From Chaetorhynchus papuensis (taxonomy: Eukaryota > Chordata > Aves > Passeriformes > Rhipiduridae), in contig VWYX01000292.1 in assembly GCA_013396525.1 (NCBI GenBank), forward strand, positions 423,727 to 487,726: a stretch of 64,000 nucleotides of DNA, written 5' to 3'. The notes beneath the pieces were generated by a model, which did not search any database, was not told where the DNA came from, and was given only the letters and a program-made list of their open reading frames with translations. The position numbers and the translations under genes are program-made. Positions 1 to 11,514 of this stretch are shown here, piece by piece (the stretch's first letter is position 1; each line of letters opens with the position of its first letter).

Positions 1-1011
1 TAAAGTATCCATGTTCTAGGTGCATGGTCCAGGAAAAGGCCACTTTATTTTAGGCAGCAGAAAAGGGACCTCCAGTGGAGAGATCATGTTGACTTTTACA
101 AAGCTTATATTCTAAACACAAACTTTTCTTCAATGAGAGCAGCATGAGAGTAACACCTTTCCAAAATTACAGATTCGTGCTTTTCTTTCAAACAGTAAAT
201 AATTTCCTTTAAATTATTCTGTATATGATATGTCGATATTTGAGCTTATGTAAAAGATACTGAAGTGTAAGTACTTGAGAGAAAGAAGAGTTTGCAGCAA
301 ACTTTCTTTGTGACAGGGTTTTCCCCTCAGCTGTTTCTCTGCTAGCAACGCTGGCTCTCTAACCAGTAAATAATTACAATTATTGAGTCTACTGTAAATT
401 ATTCCACATTAGTCGAGCTTCACAATTTTATTTATTTTCCATCTGTTGCCTAATCACTTACTGGAGTAATATACCAATAAACTAGTCTATGGGATGATGA
501 AGCCCTTATTCAGGCTGATGACATTTCATCGTGTTATGATGAACTAGATAGGAAAGTAGTTGGACCATTTTCAAAGAGTGTTAATTTTTCCCTCTTGATG
601 ACAATGACTGAGCAGACATAATATTTCTTTCTTCTTCCCCATTTCTTTCTCAGCTGTGACTTTCATCTGGAAGATTGCATCGTTAATTCTTTAATAGTAT
701 TACAAAAAGCCCCTGGAACCCTTGACTGACACTAGTGCAAGTGAGGAATTCTAGCTTTATGGTGTTCCCATGTGAAATATCATCCCTTTATATCTGTTTG
801 CAAAAGGAGAATCTGAAAGGATTTTTCTGATTATATGGTTGCATAATAAGACATTTCCCTGTGTAGAAATAGTCTTTATTCCATATGTTCTAGATCCTCT
901 TCCCATGTAAACATAAATTTATGGATGCTGTTGTTCACAAACTTCCTTACCCATTGTTTTAATTCAGCTGGTTATATCATACCTTGTTAATGTCAGGCTT
1001 TCTTTATCCAG
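1..1011. other. Unique AT-rich non-coding DNA
   Basis: I see no gene, repeat or RNA here. The sequence is AT-rich with stops in all frames and no recognisable mobile element. Its right end is the polypyrimidine tract and CAG acceptor of the possible exon that begins at 1012. Confidence 0.6.
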
Positions 1012-1089
1012 TTACGAGAGGTCATTGTGCAGGCTGTTGAGTGTTTAGTACAGTTAGATGTTCAGACCTCTGAGTCCAGTGGAGATAGG
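1012..1089 (+). other. Possible 78-nt coding exon (unidentified)
   Basis: A pyrimidine-rich tract ending in TTTATCCAG lies directly before 1012, and a near-consensus donor (AGG followed by GTAAGT) follows 1089. A branch-point-like TTAAT lies about 25 bases upstream. The segment is 78 nt, a multiple of three, and reads through without a stop in one frame (26 residues, starting LREVIVQAVECLVQ). The other two frames contain stops. I cannot match the peptide to a protein. One frame staying open over 26 codons is common by chance, so the case rests on the splice sites and the length. If real, it would make much of the window an intron of a plus-strand gene. Confidence 0.25.
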
Positions 1090-3554
1090 GTAAGTAAAGT
1101 ACCTGAAAGCCCATCCTGTCCCTCTCTGCTTCAGCTCTTCAGAGTGGTGGTGTTTGTGACACTGTTGTAAAACCACGAGCTTTCAGTGGGGGAAAATAAC
1201 TTTTTCTCTCTGATGCCCCATTTTGTAAAAGGAAAGTAATTTAAAGTAAGGGAAAAAAATAACCTTTATAAGTCTGGTTCATTCTCTCTGTTTTGGATTT
1301 TTTTCAATAGAAAGAAAAGGCATTTACCAGGATCTGCTTGCACACAGCTCTTGGAAGTGAAGAACTAGTTTATGTGTCTGCCATGTACCTCATTCAGTCT
1401 TATTTAAAACAACTCGCAATAGAAAGTTAAGAGAAGACAGAGAGGTTAAGCTGATTTGCTGGGAATGAAGCAAGCAGCAGAAATAGTGTAACTTTTTCTT
1501 ATCAGTATTCATGCTGCAAGGGTGAGCACGGTAAATGGTTACCTATTATTAGACTAAATAAATGTAGAAGTTGCACACTGGATATGTTTATGTCACAGAA
1601 AAAAATCCATTTATATTTAGAATTAAAAAAATTTGCATACAGAGAGGATCATTTAAGTTAAATAGACAATATTTATGCAAATATACTTCAAATACTGTTG
1701 GTGATTTGTGATCAAAAAAACCTTTTTGTTTTATAGCCACTCTCAGGCAAAAAAAAGAAAGCCTTTCACAATATTTTTATGGTTTTTTCTAGGATTATAG
1801 AAGGATGACTATGTTAAACACTAATAAGCCAAGAGCAAACAAAATTAAATGTTTGCCAAAAAACATCTTTTGGAGAATATTGTGTGCTGCAGCCAAATTC
1901 CCCTCATCTTTACCCTTGATTTACATTTTCTGCCTCAGTTCATAGCTATGTCTTCTAGAGGAACGTGTGTTTGTGCCTGTGGCTTCTAGAGAAACCTGTA
2001 TTTATTTCTGCTGGGTGGTTAGGTTCTTGTTTTTCTTTTCTTTTTTTCCCCTATAGTTTCCAGAGGCCTGAAGGTAAGCACAAGAATAAAGAATAAAGCC
2101 GACTCAAAACTCACTTGTGAGTTAAAGAAAGAGGGAGAAATTCAAGCTAGAATAGTTGAACTGAGCTAAAAATATGGAACATCTGTAAAAGAGCAAGGCA
2201 GAGGGAAAAGAGGAAGGATAAACACGTTGGGTGGGTATTGAGAGGGGTGTAACCAAGAGAGGGATTTTCAGATTGCTCCCACCTCTGCAATCTGGAGGGA
2301 AGAGATTACAGTTCCTTGTGTAAATCCTAGACATGTTCCACCAGTGAGTGCTATATGAATGAAGGGATGGGTCTTGAAAGGGAATTCTGTCCTTCTCAGT
2401 TGTACCCACTTGGAAAAATTAAAGAAATTACTGCCTTTCTGGGTGCTGTTTCTCTGTTGCTCCTTTTATAGCACAGATAAACTCAAGATGCAAATAAAAC
2501 CATCAGTAGTGAAAATTACACTTTTCTTGTGACTGTAAAAATGAAGTAATGAAAAAATCTGCAAGGAAATCTGCAAGGAAAGAGGAAGAAGAGAAGATAA
2601 TAGCAGTGGAAAGGAGGGAGAAATGAAATAGTGCTCTTGGGAGCTAGGTATTTTCACACTGGTGGAAAGCTAGTGACACATGCTATCTATGTGATCCTTG
2701 CTTTTCATCCAGGTACTTATGATGGGGATCAAATATATGTTTCATTAAGTCTGCATTTTTATGAGCTCTTTCTTTTGAGAAAAGTTGATAAAGCCCAGTC
2801 AACTGCATTTTTTTGCTGCTATATGATTTTATTATGGTTAAAGTAATACTGCCTTGTGTTTTGGAGGTATAGCTTCCAGAATGATGAAACTTTTCCATTA
2901 CATCTGTTTTGTAAAGAAGGAGAATCACAAGTTACTTTTAGTTCATTTTATACTAAAATATAGACTATTTGGCTCTAGTCCTGTAACTGTTTATTCTTGT
3001 TTTTTAATAAGTTCTGTTGTGAACAAATGTGAGTACATTGCCACAAAACTGCGTTGCTCCTCATGATTGAGAACCTTCTCTTGTCATAATTATTGCCCTT
3101 TAGTGCCATTAAAAGAGCAGAGACTTCTGGAAAATTTTGCAGGAGAGATATGTTGCCTTGCAGAAGTTGTTTGTCCTTTAGGAAGATTTTAGTGTCTGGA
3201 AGCTTGAAATGAGGCTCCCATTCAAAAAATTTATGGTAAAAATGCTTATAGAAGTCTAAGAAAAAACCATAGGTATCTATTGGTCCATGTGAATTTACTG
3301 ACTTTATTCAACTGGAAATGTGATACTAATAGCTACTATAAATCTCTATTTTGTAAACTTCGTGCCCTGTATCACAAGGGGAGAAACATTCAGAAAGCTT
3401 TTTGTGGACCAAGTAGAGGAATTGCTGAACTGGAAAGCTGTTGGCTGCCCAGAGTTTCCTGGCTGTGGGGCAAGAAGATCGTCTTCTCTGTTTAGCATGG
3501 AAATGTGTCCTGAAAACAGCTGTATTCTTACTCCAAGTCAAGCTGCCTTGGTGA
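1090..3554. other. Unique AT-rich non-coding DNA
   Basis: No gene is supportable. The short open frames on both strands between 2122 and 3066 overlap one another and have low-complexity composition. A 12-bp direct repeat (TCTGCAAGGAAA, twice) lies near 2558-2582. A 17-nt segment at 2057-2073 is bracketed by good splice signals but is too short to argue for on its own. Confidence 0.6.
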
Positions 3555-3693
3555 AATCACAGAGTATTCTGAGCTGGAAGGGACCAGCAAGGATCATCGA
3601 GTCCATCTCTCCAGGGAATGGCCCATACAGGGATCAAAGGCACAACCTTAACATTATTAGCACTGTCTCTAATCAGCTGAGCCGATCTCAGTG
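3555..3693 (-). mobile_element. CR1 LINE fragment, 3' end, antisense
   Basis: Read on the plus strand, the block begins with a tail-like GTATTCTGAG and continues with GGAAGGGACCAGCAAGGATC and ATCGAGTCC, the antisense signature of a CR1 3' untranslated region. The AACCTTAACATTATTAGCAC part matches a CR1 variant common in birds. It is a short, severely 5'-truncated and diverged dead copy. A plus-strand open frame (3320-3814) runs straight through it and is not a gene. The outer limits are judged by eye and could be off by 10-20 bases. Confidence 0.75.
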
Positions 3694-6600
3694 GCATCAC
3701 CTCTGTAGCAATATGCTCCAGTTTAGCCATAGACCCTCCACAGTTCTAGTGGCAGAGGTTTTACATGCATCTCATTTCTTGCAGTCATTATGTCAGCACT
3801 GTAACAAGGTCTAATAATGCTTAACAAACACACTGACCCTGTTGCAGAAGAATATTAGATGTTGATTTTTTGGGGGTTTTTTTGAGTCTGTGTCCAGCAG
3901 CCTGTGCAATCTTTGACAGGATTATTGATCAGGAGTAGGAAAGCAAGGTAGTTCACTTGGAGATGCAACCTCCTGAAAACACATTTCCTCTTCTGGAACT
4001 TCAGTACTTTTTATGTATTTATGCTCTTTGGATTTTTGCATGCTCTGCTTGTATATTTTTAGAAGTTCTTTGAATCAGTGTATGTATCTTTGAAAAAATT
4101 ATGAGAAAAATTTGCCTTCTGACTCCTACTTAGTGTAAAAGAGTGATGAAGAAACAAGGTTGAAAAGCCATAACTGGATAACAGTTCTCTACTCAGGTCC
4201 ACAAAGGTGAGTATTTTCCCTTCAGTTGCCATGAAACTTTGCCCAAGTTTACACTGAGCAACTGAGCAATTGCACTCACAAAGAAATGGAACAACTCTTT
4301 GGGGTCATAAACAACACGACAAATGTCTTTATTTGTTTGTTTCAGTCAACGTTTATTTTCTCTGAGGTTTACGTAAGTGCAGCTGTGCAAGTCGAAACGC
4401 AGCATCACAAGAGCAGAGATCACCTGTGTGTTGAAATGTACACAAGAACTTTGAGCACTAACTCTGTGTGGCCCTGCCTCTGCTCTGCACACCAGCTGTT
4501 TCCTTCTGCTGTAGCTGAGTCTCATTTAAGTGCATCTGCACAATTTTCAGTCATCAGAACATTAATCCAGAACAAAAGATATGAGAAACCCAATACAAAG
4601 CAAAGATTTTACAAGAGATCAAATTCTGCAATATTTATCTGTGCTTCCGCAAGGGAGGTTCCCATATCAGCTAGAGAACCACTTCAGAGAAAATTATCTA
4701 GTTACAGTTAATATATACAACAACAATCCTGCATCCAAAATTTCATCTATTCTTATATTTAATGAAATGCTTGAGACTATTTCTGGAGCAAGGATGTAAA
4801 AATGTTTCTTTTGCCCTTCTTTTGTGCTTCTCCTAAGGAATTTACAAATGAAAAAGCAATATTCCTTATATCTGTGGGTCTGCATTTATGCTATACTTAC
4901 GATCAGAATACCATTATTTACCTTGTAGAAGCAACTCTAATTATGAGGTGGAAAGAAAATACAAACATAATCAGATTGCTGATCTTGTGGCTCCATCATG
5001 TCCACAGTTGTCCATAACAATTCCTTTGTGGAATTGGTACTGATGCTAGCAACCGCTCGGCATGGGAAAAGGCACAGAGAGCCCTCTTCTGCAGGGTGAG
5101 GTTCACTGTCCCAGCCGTCCCAGCCCTGTGCTTTTGCCTTCACTTTTGATTATGATTAAGGATTTACACAGAGAAAGTAAATGTATGAGGTTCCAGTATA
5201 CTGAGGAAATGTTTGACCTGTATATTTCTGTAGAAAACATATTAATGGCAGAAAAAATTTGTTCTATAACAAAATTGTAGCAGTTTGGAAAGAGGCAGTA
5301 GCAAATAGCACTTAGAGGAGGAAAGGAGCTAACAAGCAATGATGTAACCAAATCCTAATGTTCAATCACATCCAAAGTAATACTAGGTTACAAATTGGAA
5401 AGAAAGACCTTTTTTTTTTTTTTTCTAATATGGATGGACCTTACAGTAGTCAATGAAGTGTGAAAACTCCAAAGTGCACTAAACAGAGAAAATGTGATGG
5501 CAGTGTTTCAGGGACTCCAATCCTTTCAGCTGTGGAGAGCAGCTCAGGTAGGGTGCATGGTGGCTGAAGATGTGCCACGTGGGTGTGAGCAGGAGATGCA
5601 GTGATAAATGATGTGGACCTGGCATAAGTAATGGTAAAAAGAAGAAATAATCAGCTGTAATAAACATGAGGGTCCATTGGATGTCTCCGTTGTTCTGTTT
5701 CAATGAAACAGATGCTCTGCCTTGCAGATTCAGCACGGTGACTCTGGGATATGGTTTTAGGCTGTTCCGAGTTCTGCAGAAAATAACTTTTTTTATGGAA
5801 CAATAGCAATGAGCAGTACACTGAAAATTCCCCAAATGGCTGCTTTAGGATTTCCCACTTAGGTCAGTGAGGTGTTAGGATTCTGGACTCCCGTCAAACT
5901 TCAATGATTCTGTGGTAATAAGTATAATAATAATATTGGAATTTATTTAAAACTGAAGGTTGGCAATTTTCTAAACAAATGCCATTTTATAATGAAAGAA
6001 ATATATGATGGAGAAAGGTCTCAGCTGTTTAATTTGAAATGTTTGTGGTCCTCAGGAGCCTGAGTTTCAGTGAATAAGTGTTTTATGGAAGAAAATTAAA
6101 ATGTTTGGGCAATTCCACAAATACAGAGCCCCAGAGGGATCTTATAGTGTGCTTCAGTTTTAGTAACTGTTTAGGGAAGCATTGGAGAGAGAATCAGAAA
6201 TTCAGCTGCCATAGCATTTAGATGCTGTTTCTGCCAGAAGTAGAACAATTGTTTCTTTACCTTAGATTTATGAAGATGAAAACACCTTTGATAACATAGT
6301 AATGACGTGGACAGCTCCAGCTGAGGGAAGGGTAGCCATAGTTACTTGCATCTTTACTGCAAAAAAAATGCTAGAGAAGAAGGCAGTAGAGATCAATTTT
6401 TATTTATCTCTCAATTATTTAGGTTTGAAGCTCAATCTTCAGTTTGTAATTCTATGTCAGTGCTTAGTGTTATAATTACACTGATTTTTTTTCTTTCTAT
6501 TCTAAGTGCTGTGTGTAGTAGTCTCTGTTTCTCTATGTTTTAGAAGGAAGCATCAGGGCTGTTTAAAATAGGAACTTGCTGTAAAACCTCAGGAATTATC

Positions 6601-7542
6601 TCATAAAGACTCTTCTTCTGTGCAAGGAGGGAATAGTTGGAAGTCACTCATCTAGAAGTGCAGCTGTGCCTTTGGGATGTGCTCTAGCCCTTGCTTTGAT
6701 TTATCCTTCTCCTAGATTTATTTTTGATCCTCAAGACACATTGAAATGCTACACATACTAACAGGCATTTGAGAATCTGAAAAGCTGAGAGGAGAAAAAT
6801 TTTCATAATGTGTGTGTGAGACAGGCATAAGTTGGGTTGCAGTTTATTTTATGGATGTGCATTGTATTTTTAATGAATGTAAATGACCTAGGGCTTAAAC
6901 TAGGTGTCTGATCTTTTGCAGCGAAAAATCAGTAATCCTTTTGAAAGACCTGCATCTAAATTGCAATTTACTTCATCTGTAGCTCTTCCTTTCATATTTT
7001 TTTCTGTTTGTTTTAGACAAAAGACTCTGTTTTTTGGGTTTTTTTTAACAAAAGACTTTTTTTTCTGCTTGGGGGGATTCAAAAGTTAAAGAGACAACAA
7101 AGCAATTCTGAACTTGAGTTGTCCATTTGTTCTCATTATAGAGAGGAAACTGGGTTTGTATCTTGTAAAAGGCACACAGGAGTGTTACAATTGATGCAAA
7201 CGATGTGCTTGGAGCCTGAAATCATCAGCCTGGCCTGGATAAGCAACGCTGTAGTAGGCAGATATATCTGAACAACACTGAATTACAGAAACATCAACAA
7301 CAAAACAATTAAAAGCTTGTGGGTGGTAATTTATTTAAAGCAACTACAACTGTCATTTCTGTAGCAGAAAAAAATATAAGAAATATTTTTGCAGCACTTC
7401 TATTACTCTCACATCCATGGCAGTCTGTTTATAGAGAGTTGGGGGATTTGAATATTCAAATCCTATTGACATGAAAAAAGAATTGTCAGTTTAAGAGTCT
7501 AATTGGAAATCTCTGCACTCTTTAAGAGATACCACAATCCAG
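3694..7542. other. Unique AT-rich non-coding DNA
   Basis: I see no gene or clear mobile element. A 15-base T run lies at 5410-5424. Several open frames of 60-140 codons (for example 4286-4711 and 5479-5835 antisense) overlap frames on the other strand and show no protein family. A 27-nt segment at 4346-4372 is bracketed by strong splice signals and is listed among the findings. Confidence 0.55.
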
Positions 7543-7575
7543 AAGTTTTTTCACTTTTTTTAGTGAAAAAAACTT
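7543..7575. repeat. Short near-perfect inverted repeat
   Basis: The left arm AAGTTTTTTCACT (7543-7555) is complementary to AGTGAAAAAAACTT (7562-7575), apart from one extra A in the right arm, across a six-T loop. The stem is about 13 bp and AT-rich. It has no transposon-like context and probably arose from homopolymer-rich sequence. Confidence 0.7.
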
Positions 7576-9650
7576 ACATTTCTTGAGAAGGGAGAGCATT
7601 TCTAGGAGTTACTGCTCTAAATAATTAATCTATCTCTCCTGTGTGCCTGCAGCTTCTTCCATAGGAAATGTCAACTTTGTCAACTAAGTGGGAGTCCTTG
7701 CTCAGTAGATGATAGTTTTAAGATATGAAGGGTACTTATAACAGTGTTCAGCATGTCAGCTCTGTACTGTTGAGGTAACTGCTGACAGTGCCAGCCCCAA
7801 AGGACAAAATTTGTTTAGGCAGTCGCTTTGTTTAACCCCTAGAAAGAGCTGTAAGTTCTTCTGAAATTCCTGAACTTTTGATTATAAAAATGTATCTGCA
7901 CAGGCTGGGGGCTTATCTATTAATCATAATAACTGCAAAATTCCAACCAAACTAAAAAAGAACCATCAAAAGCAGACCATAAAGAAACCACGGATTGTAA
8001 ATATAGCAGTGTTTTATTAAGATGGCTAGGTTCCTGAAGCCATGTACTGCATGGTTTTTATAGAGAAATAAAAAGGACATTATCTTTTATTTGTGAGCCA
8101 TTCGTTGTTGTTTCAATAACTTGTAAAGAAAGGGTAGGACTGCCATGTTTCCAGTGACTCTGTGATGAAGAAATTCTGGGCAGAAAAGAAAGTGTAAACC
8201 ACTATGTACACTCAAGAATCTAAGCCAAATGCATCCAGAACCTTTGTAGAAACAAGCAGTTGTTGTTGTTGCACTATGTCCTCCTTGTTTCCCCACAACC
8301 TTTCTGCTAGGAAGGTTCTTATGTTCAGATTTACTCCAGGAGGAACCAGAGAAATGTAATGCTTTTTCTGTGCTGCAGTAGCCTCTGCTGACAGGCTTTG
8401 TGCAGCTCAGAGCAGGGAGGTACCTGAAGGAACCAAAATGAGAGAGAAACCAAGCTCTCAATTTAACCTCTAAGATAATGTATCACCAGCCACTCCTATC
8501 ACCCTCACAATCAGTCAAGCAGGTTTTGGTTTATTTTCCTTTCACCTTGTATTCTGCATATTTTTGATCATGCAAACTAAATGATTCCAAGTCTAGACTG
8601 CTGTTGCTTAAAGTCTTTTCGACATTTAACATACATTTAGTGGCATTTAAGATAATTCCCTGCATTTAAAATTGTTAGTACTAACAGAACCTAGGAAAAG
8701 CTGTGTAAGAACCTTTTAAGAGCCCTGGATATACAGGTACATGTTTGTCTCTGTACATCTCTAGTATCAACTAAATAAATTCCTTTAACCCTCTGGGAAA
8801 AAGAAACTGTTTTTATTGGACTTCTGAGGGCAAGTAGAGACAAAACAACATCCACTTTCCCTGTCTTCTCTGGATATAAGTCTTTAACAACATAGGAGAG
8901 AATGGTTTTGCACTTCCTATTATTTCTATGGATGAAGTAGCAGTTTTCTTTTGTCTATAAAGTATTATGCAGTTCCCATAGCAGGAAAGAATGAATTATA
9001 AAAATAATATACATTTCAAAGGAAATAAGGATTACAGCCAGTTGCCTTAACAAGAGAGAAAAAAAATCCTCCAATGCTGGAAAAACACTGCTGATTCAAT
9101 ACTGAATAAAGAAGAGATGAATAGGAAATTTGCATATGAACTCTATTTGAGAAGGCAGATGAACAAATTTCTACTTTACATTGCAAATCATTTTTAATAA
9201 AGTAAAGAAATAGAGGATTTCATAAATGAATGTGAGCTCTGCCAAAACATCATTGTAACATGGAGAACTAAAAGAATGACACAGAGAGAGAAGATGAAAG
9301 AGAAATATTACCATAACCTATTGCCTAAATAATGATTTTTAATCTTCTCCTTCAAAGCCACCAGGACTTAAGCCCTTCTCATAAGGATCCAAAGGGCATA
9401 TTGTCTCCATTTCCAAGCTGCCATCAAGTCCCAGGATCTTTCTCACAAACATTTAACATTAGAAAAAGAAACTACTTCTTTCTAGCTGCTTGCTGGTGTT
9501 CTTGTCGGTTGGTTGGTTGTTATTTTTCTAATCTGAGCAGCTTGTGAAATCAATCATTTTGCTTAGTCTGAGGAGCTTCACTGATGGCAGACCAAGCCAA
9601 AGCCTCTGCCTTTGCTTCCAAATACAAACCTCATCCTGCTTGGCTGTGGT
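7576..9650. other. Unique non-coding DNA
   Basis: No gene or repeat is supportable. A 124-codon antisense frame at 8087-8461 has no recognisable domain and no splice or promoter context. Most of the stretch is AT-rich with scattered homopolymer runs. Confidence 0.55.
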
Positions 9651-9665
9651 GGTTACCATGGAAAT
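9651..9665. promoter_or_regulatory. Possible RFX X-box
   Basis: GGTTACCATGGAAAT resembles the imperfect palindrome bound by RFX winged-helix factors (GTTNCCATGGNAAC): the CCATGG core and the left half-site are intact and the right half is degenerate. A CRE-like TGATGTAA lies a few bases downstream. This is a motif match only. One such match is expected by chance over tens of kilobases, so function depends on conservation. Confidence 0.25.
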
Positions 9666-10602
9666 ACTGTGATGTAACATCTCCTTTCTTTTTCGTGGCA
9701 AGTTTCTGGACTGAGAGTTCAGAGAGAGAACAAAAATGACATTGAATAATTGGATATTAGTGGTTAACTGTGTTAAATAGCTGGAAGTTTATTCTGCCAG
9801 AGTTTTTGTTGAGAGAAAAAACTAATTTCCCCGGGAGTTAGAGTTTTTCAGCTTGAAAATCAAAACTGTTGCCATTACAGCCTGTAGTCTTAGAGCAGTA
9901 AGGACTGATAGTTTCAGAGATGCCAGTGGGTTGTTGCACAGTACTCTGTCTGTATCACTGAACAGTCTTAAGCTTTATCTAGTTGCTGGAGGTGTTGTGA
10001 GGCCATGGAGGGTACCATGCTGTAGCTTGACTGTGGTTTCCTGGCACTCGACCATCATCCTGCTCAGAGGTTGGGTAGAACAAGGCTTCCTTGTACACAC
10101 AATCCACTACACACTGCAATATATAAATCTGTAATTATTTTCTCCAACATAAAGTTTATTATTTCACAGTTGAATAGACTGACTTAATGTGAGAGCGTAT
10201 GCTGTCCATAGTGGAACCTGCAAGGATATTTATTCATTTAAGGTTTGGACAGACATATGATATCTATAGAGTAATCTGCCTGGATGAATTACTCTGGTGT
10301 CAAAAAAAAGTTTTTCCTTCCCTCTCCATCTCTCTCTCTCTCTCTCTTTCCTTGTCTCTGTTTTATAGTGTTTATTTACTTGTTTTAATATTAATTCTCC
10401 CTTCAATCTATTACATATTTTCCATTAAACTTGACTGATGAATGAGAGGAAATTGGATGGATTTGCCCTTTTCTACCTCTTTCTGACAACAGTACATCTC
10501 TTTTGCCTGTGTCCAGAATCAGCCAGCTGCTCCTGATACACCACCTAAATAATCTGTTAAATTGTAGTGGTGTGGTTTGGACTGTCTCACTTTGTTTCCC
10601 AG
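9666..10602. other. Unique non-coding DNA with a short (TC)n run
   Basis: A pure TC dinucleotide run of about 19 bases lies at 10329-10347. The rest is unique sequence without a supportable gene. The frame at 9853-10134 shows no family features. The stretch ends with a strong polypyrimidine tract at 10585-10600. Confidence 0.55.
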
Positions 10603-10745
10603 TCGATTTGAGACATGCTAGATGACAAGAGACTGGAGTCTGAAGACTCTGTGGCTGAGCAAAATAATTTTCTAATTAAGTATACATTTTCATTATTGTG
10701 GAGAAAAAAGATATTTGGGAATGAAGAAAGACACTGCTCCACCAG
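10603..10745 (+). other. Possible non-coding exon (143 nt)
   Basis: An excellent acceptor (CTCACTTTGTTTCCCAG, ending at 10602) and a strong donor (CCAG followed by GTAAGA, GT at 10746) bracket 143 nt. All three frames hit stops within a few codons, so if it is spliced it would belong to a non-coding RNA or an untranslated region. Strong splice-site pairs also occur by chance in AT-rich bird DNA. Confidence 0.15.
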
Positions 10746-11194
10746 GTAAGATGCAGGAGATTGAACCACCTATGTGTGTTAACCTGAGCTAAGTAGGGAG
10801 GGAGAGGGAAAACCCCGTGGGTGGTTTTTAGTGCTTTGTCTATGCTAGTTTGAAGAATCTTTTTTTCGTTGATGTGAATTACACTGCTATCTGGAGTGCT
10901 TGGAAATACAATTGACCATGATGGTGACACCTTCTAAAATTATGGGAGGCAAATGGGACTAAGAGGTGGAGTTTTCTGTACGTTGAAAACCCCAGAGCTA
11001 TTATTATTATGATTCAGCTGACCTTTTGATCACAACTTGTTTTGCAGTCAAAATCACAGGTCTGCAATGCATGGACACAATCTAAAATACCCAAATCCCC
11101 AAAATCAGCCAACCACAGCTGTACAAAGTCCTGAATAAACCTGTTTTCCTGTGCTGGGCAGCACTATATAGCAATAAACAATCTGAGCATTTTG
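10746..11194. other. Unique non-coding DNA
   Basis: I see nothing recognisable. The stretch directly left of the LTR (about 11140-11194) does not match the R/U5 part of that LTR family, so the element is truncated here rather than continuing. Confidence 0.5.
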
Positions 11195-11514
11195 TTCAAC
11201 CGTGCATAATGGTCACTTGGCAATGCAAACTTTTATTCCTCTCCCCCAGCTTTTTATGCTGAGCATGATGTCGTATGGGATGGGATTATCACTGTGGTCA
11301 GTTGGGTTCAACTCCCAGGTCCTTGTGCCACCCCAGCTCCTAACTCATGGGGTGGGATGAGGAGCAGAAAAGGCTTTTACCGTATGTGAGCTCTGCTCAG
11401 CAACAGCTAAAACATCCCTGTATTATCAATTTGCTTTCCAGTGCAAATCCAAAATAGAACACCATAAAAACTACTATGAAGAAAAATAAGTCTATCCCAG
11501 GCAAAATCAGTTCA
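11195..11514 (-). mobile_element. Truncated solo LTR, ERV (U3 part), antisense
   Basis: I recognise this as the U3 promoter half of a very common bird endogenous-retrovirus LTR. Read on the minus strand it starts TGAACTGATTTTGCCTGGGA at 11514. It carries the family's conserved promoter block, a CRE-like GACATCATGCTCAGCAT next to a TATA-like ATAAAAAGC and then GCTGGGGGA (about 11245-11275), and fades out near 11195. The R and U5 parts and the other LTR end are missing. No coding sequence is present. A second copy of the family, in the same orientation and showing its opposite end, starts at 63815. Family name and class are from memory. Confidence 0.75.

Noticed and set aside
2057..2073. 17-nt segment between strong splice signals (plus)
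   Set aside because: Too short and not a multiple of three. A similar 17-nt case on the minus strand at 31529-31545 shows such pairs arise by chance here.
3320..3814. 164-codon plus-strand frame
   Set aside because: It runs through the antisense CR1 fragment at 3555-3693 and has no independent protein features.
5895..5925. CR1-tail-like TTCAATGATTCTGTGG
   Set aside because: The sequence upstream does not follow the CR1 3' untranslated region, so one octamer-like match is not enough.
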